A stretch of DNA of 7,687 bases from Candidatus Latescibacterota bacterium (GTDB lineage: Bacteria > JAAXHH01 > JABIQT01). Below the pieces are notes generated by a model. That model was not told the origin of the DNA. It did no database searches and worked only from the letters and a program-made list of their open reading frames with translations. The stretch is from contig JABIQT010000927.1 of NCBI GenBank assembly GCA_018667995.1, positions 1 to 7,687 of the forward strand, read 5' to 3'. How positions within the stretch are numbered: position 1 is the stretch's first letter; every line of letters begins with the position of its first letter. The position numbers and the translations under genes were made by a program. Shown in pieces: positions 6,360 through 7,687 of this stretch.

Positions 6360-7604
6360 TTACAGGCATGGCAGAATTCTGCCTGTGACCTCTCCAAAAC
6401 CGACTGTGAAGTCCTCGTTGGAAGCCCAGCCTGTTACGGTCACCCTATCTCCGTCCTGTATGAATTTCCTTGTCTCACCCGATGGTAGCTCGATGGGGCG
6501 TTCGCCCCTCCATGTCAACTCAAGCATCGAGCCGTAGGTTTCCGGTGTCGGACCACTCAGCGTACCTGAGGCAAGGAGATCTCCATGGCGCATGTTGCAG
6601 CCAGTAATCGTATGATGTGCCAACTGTTGGGCAATAGTCCAGTACATGTATCGGAAATTGGATCTGGAAATCGGGAATGGTTCGGTCATGGCCGCGCTCT
6701 GGATCAAGACCTCGAGGTCAATATCATAGGCTTGTTCCTGGGCATGCTCAAGATAGGGTAAGACCGGGGGATCTTGCAAGGGACTGGCACATCGGAACGG
6801 TTCGAGCGCCTCCAGCGTCACGACCCAAGGTGACACGGATGTAGCCAGGTTCTTCGCTAGAAAAGGTCCGAGCGGCTGGTATTCCCATTTCTGAATATCC
6901 CTGGCGCTCCAATCATTGACCAATACCATTCCAAAGAAATGATCTGCGGCGCGATCGACGGGTATGGGCGTACCCAGTTCATTGCCCGCTCCTACGAAAT
7001 ACCCCATCTCAAGTTCGAAATCCATAACTTTGCTTGCAGCCAAAATCGGGGCTCCATCATCAGGTTTGATCTGCCCTCGTGGGCGATGAATATCGGTGCC
7101 GCTGACAACCACAGAACTCGCTCTACCATGATAGGCTACGGGGATATAGACCCAGTTTGGCATTAGCGCATTTTCTTTACCTCTAAACATGGTACCCATG
7201 TTGGTCGCATGTTCCCGGGAAGAGTAAAAATCCGTGTAATCGCCAATCCTCACGGGAAGATGCATGGTCACATTCTGCACCGGTATCATTGTCGATGCCC
7301 TGAGAGAGGTATTATCACGCAGGGTTGCATTGTCTGCTGCCAGCAGCCTCTGAAGCCGATCACGCACAGTTCTCCATGCGTCACGTCCCAATTCCATGAA
7401 GGGGTTCAGTGAGTCGCAGGAGAAAACGGGATGGGCGTGGGGCAGGTATCCGTCGGTCTCCAGCCGCGCCAGGTCCAGCACATAGTCGCCGATTCGTGTG
7501 CCGACTCGGGCCGAACCTGCTCCTACACTGAAGACACCGTACGGTAGGTTCTGAATGGGAAAGTGAGAATCGCTCGGGACATCAATGAAAGATTTCAGTG
7601 CCAC
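6360..7604 (-). CDS. Fumarylacetoacetase
   Basis: Hydrolyses fumarylacetoacetate to fumarate and acetoacetate, the last step of tyrosine/phenylalanine breakdown through homogentisate; a cytoplasmic homodimer with a bound Ca2+/Mg2+. The 414-residue length is close to animal FAH (419). The N-terminal SH3-like domain occupies about residues 1-118 and the catalytic fold the rest. Conserved blocks: GDYTDFYSSREHATNMG (121-137, D125 and H132), PVAYHGRASS, DFELEMGYF (E197 and E199), NDWSARDIQKWEY (D231), FLAKN (K251) and LLASGTLSGP (T348). These match mouse D126, H133, E199, E201, D233, K253 and T350 with a constant offset of one to two, so the active site is complete. The start is GTG 7604, with AAGGAG six nt upstream (7611-7616). 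No homogentisate dioxygenase or maleylacetoacetate isomerase is in the window; they could lie beyond the right edge. The usual symbols are fahA or hmgB. Confidence 0.97.
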   Translation of the reverse strand: MALKSFIDVPSDSHFPIQNLPYGVFSVGAGSARVGTRIGDYVLDLARLETDGYLPHAHPVFSCDSLNPFMELGRDAWRTVRDRLQRLLAADNATLRDNTSLRASTMIPVQNVTMHLPVRIGDYTDFYSSREHATNMGTMFRGKENALMPNWVYIPVAYHGRASSVVVSGTDIHRPRGQIKPDDGAPILAASKVMDFELEMGYFVGAGNELGTPIPVDRAADHFFGMVLVNDWSARDIQKWEYQPLGPFLAKNLATSVSPWVVTLEALEPFRCASPLQDPPVLPYLEHAQEQAYDIDLEVLIQSAAMTEPFPISRSNFRYMYWTIAQQLAHHTITGCNMRHGDLLASGTLSGPTPETYGSMLELTWRGERPIELPSGETRKFIQDGDRVTVTGWASNEDFTVGFGEVTGRILPCL

Positions 7605-7617
7605 GATAAGCTCCTTG

Positions 7618-7630
7618 ATATGTTACATAT
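7618..7630. repeat. Small inverted repeat upstream of the fumarylacetoacetase ribosome binding site
   Basis: ATATGT-T-ACATAT, perfect six-base arms around one central base, ends just upstream of the AAGGAG at 7611-7616. It could be an operator or a weak leader structure. I cannot tie it to a regulator, and the AT-rich setting makes a chance match possible. Confidence 0.35.
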
Positions 7631-7687
7631 TATGCGCTATAGCCAACCTATACTAGTCATGTCTTCCCGTGGTTCATCGAAGCTGCA

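Noticed and set aside
6191-6397. A 68-codon minus-strand frame overlapping the 3' end of fumarylacetoacetase
   Set aside because: Its first start is TTG, and the internal ATG at 6349 has no ribosome binding site. The product is unrecognisable and probably a chance frame.

Overview
The window looks like bacterial chromosome from a Gram-negative heterotroph. Base composition is mixed (roughly half G+C by eye). Strong AGGAGG-type ribosome binding sites, GTG starts, a lipoprotein signal and a signal-peptide-bearing beta-barrel-like protein support this. All eight genes lie on the minus strand, so the transcriptional order runs from the right edge to the left. There is no IS element, integrase, CRISPR array, tRNA or rRNA. 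The mix of fumarylacetoacetase, a xylose-isomerase-like TIM barrel and a BNR/Asp-box sialidase-like protein would suit an environmental lineage such as the FCB/PVC groups, Latescibacterota or Gemmatimonadota, but that placement is only inference.

In transcriptional order: (1) 7604-6360, fumarylacetoacetase, with a GTG start and a complete set of catalytic residues; the roughly 215 nt downstream hold no convincing gene and end in a likely terminator (6115-6144). (2) 5975-5427, a small helical lipoprotein with its own possible promoter, followed by two terminator-like hairpins (5346-5393 and 5293-5316). (3) A near-consensus sigma-70 promoter (5252-5280) with an inverted repeat at the expected transcription start, driving a housekeeping run: ptsN-like EIIA (5184-4717), RNase PH (4653-3907), RdgB/HAM1 nucleotide-sanitising pyrophosphatase (3903-3307) and a TIM-barrel sugar isomerase/epimerase-like protein (3288-2455). 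The last three are separated by 3 and 18 nt. (4) 2343-1435, a probable outer-membrane beta-barrel protein of unknown function, 111 nt further on. (5) 1061-1, a sialidase-like Asp-box protein cut by the left edge, with 353 residues visible and no signal peptide.

Functionally, the centre is an RNA/nucleotide quality-control and signalling unit: tRNA 3' trimming, ITP/XTP removal and PTS-type phosphorelay. A TIM-barrel enzyme shares its transcript. Aromatic amino-acid catabolism (last step of the homogentisate route) is on one side, and a cell-surface and glycan-related pair is on the other. I see no clearly new multi-gene system. The most useful observations are the sialidase-like gene running off the left edge, the start-site correction for RNase PH, the insulated promoter/terminator block, and the two small inverted repeats that could be operators.
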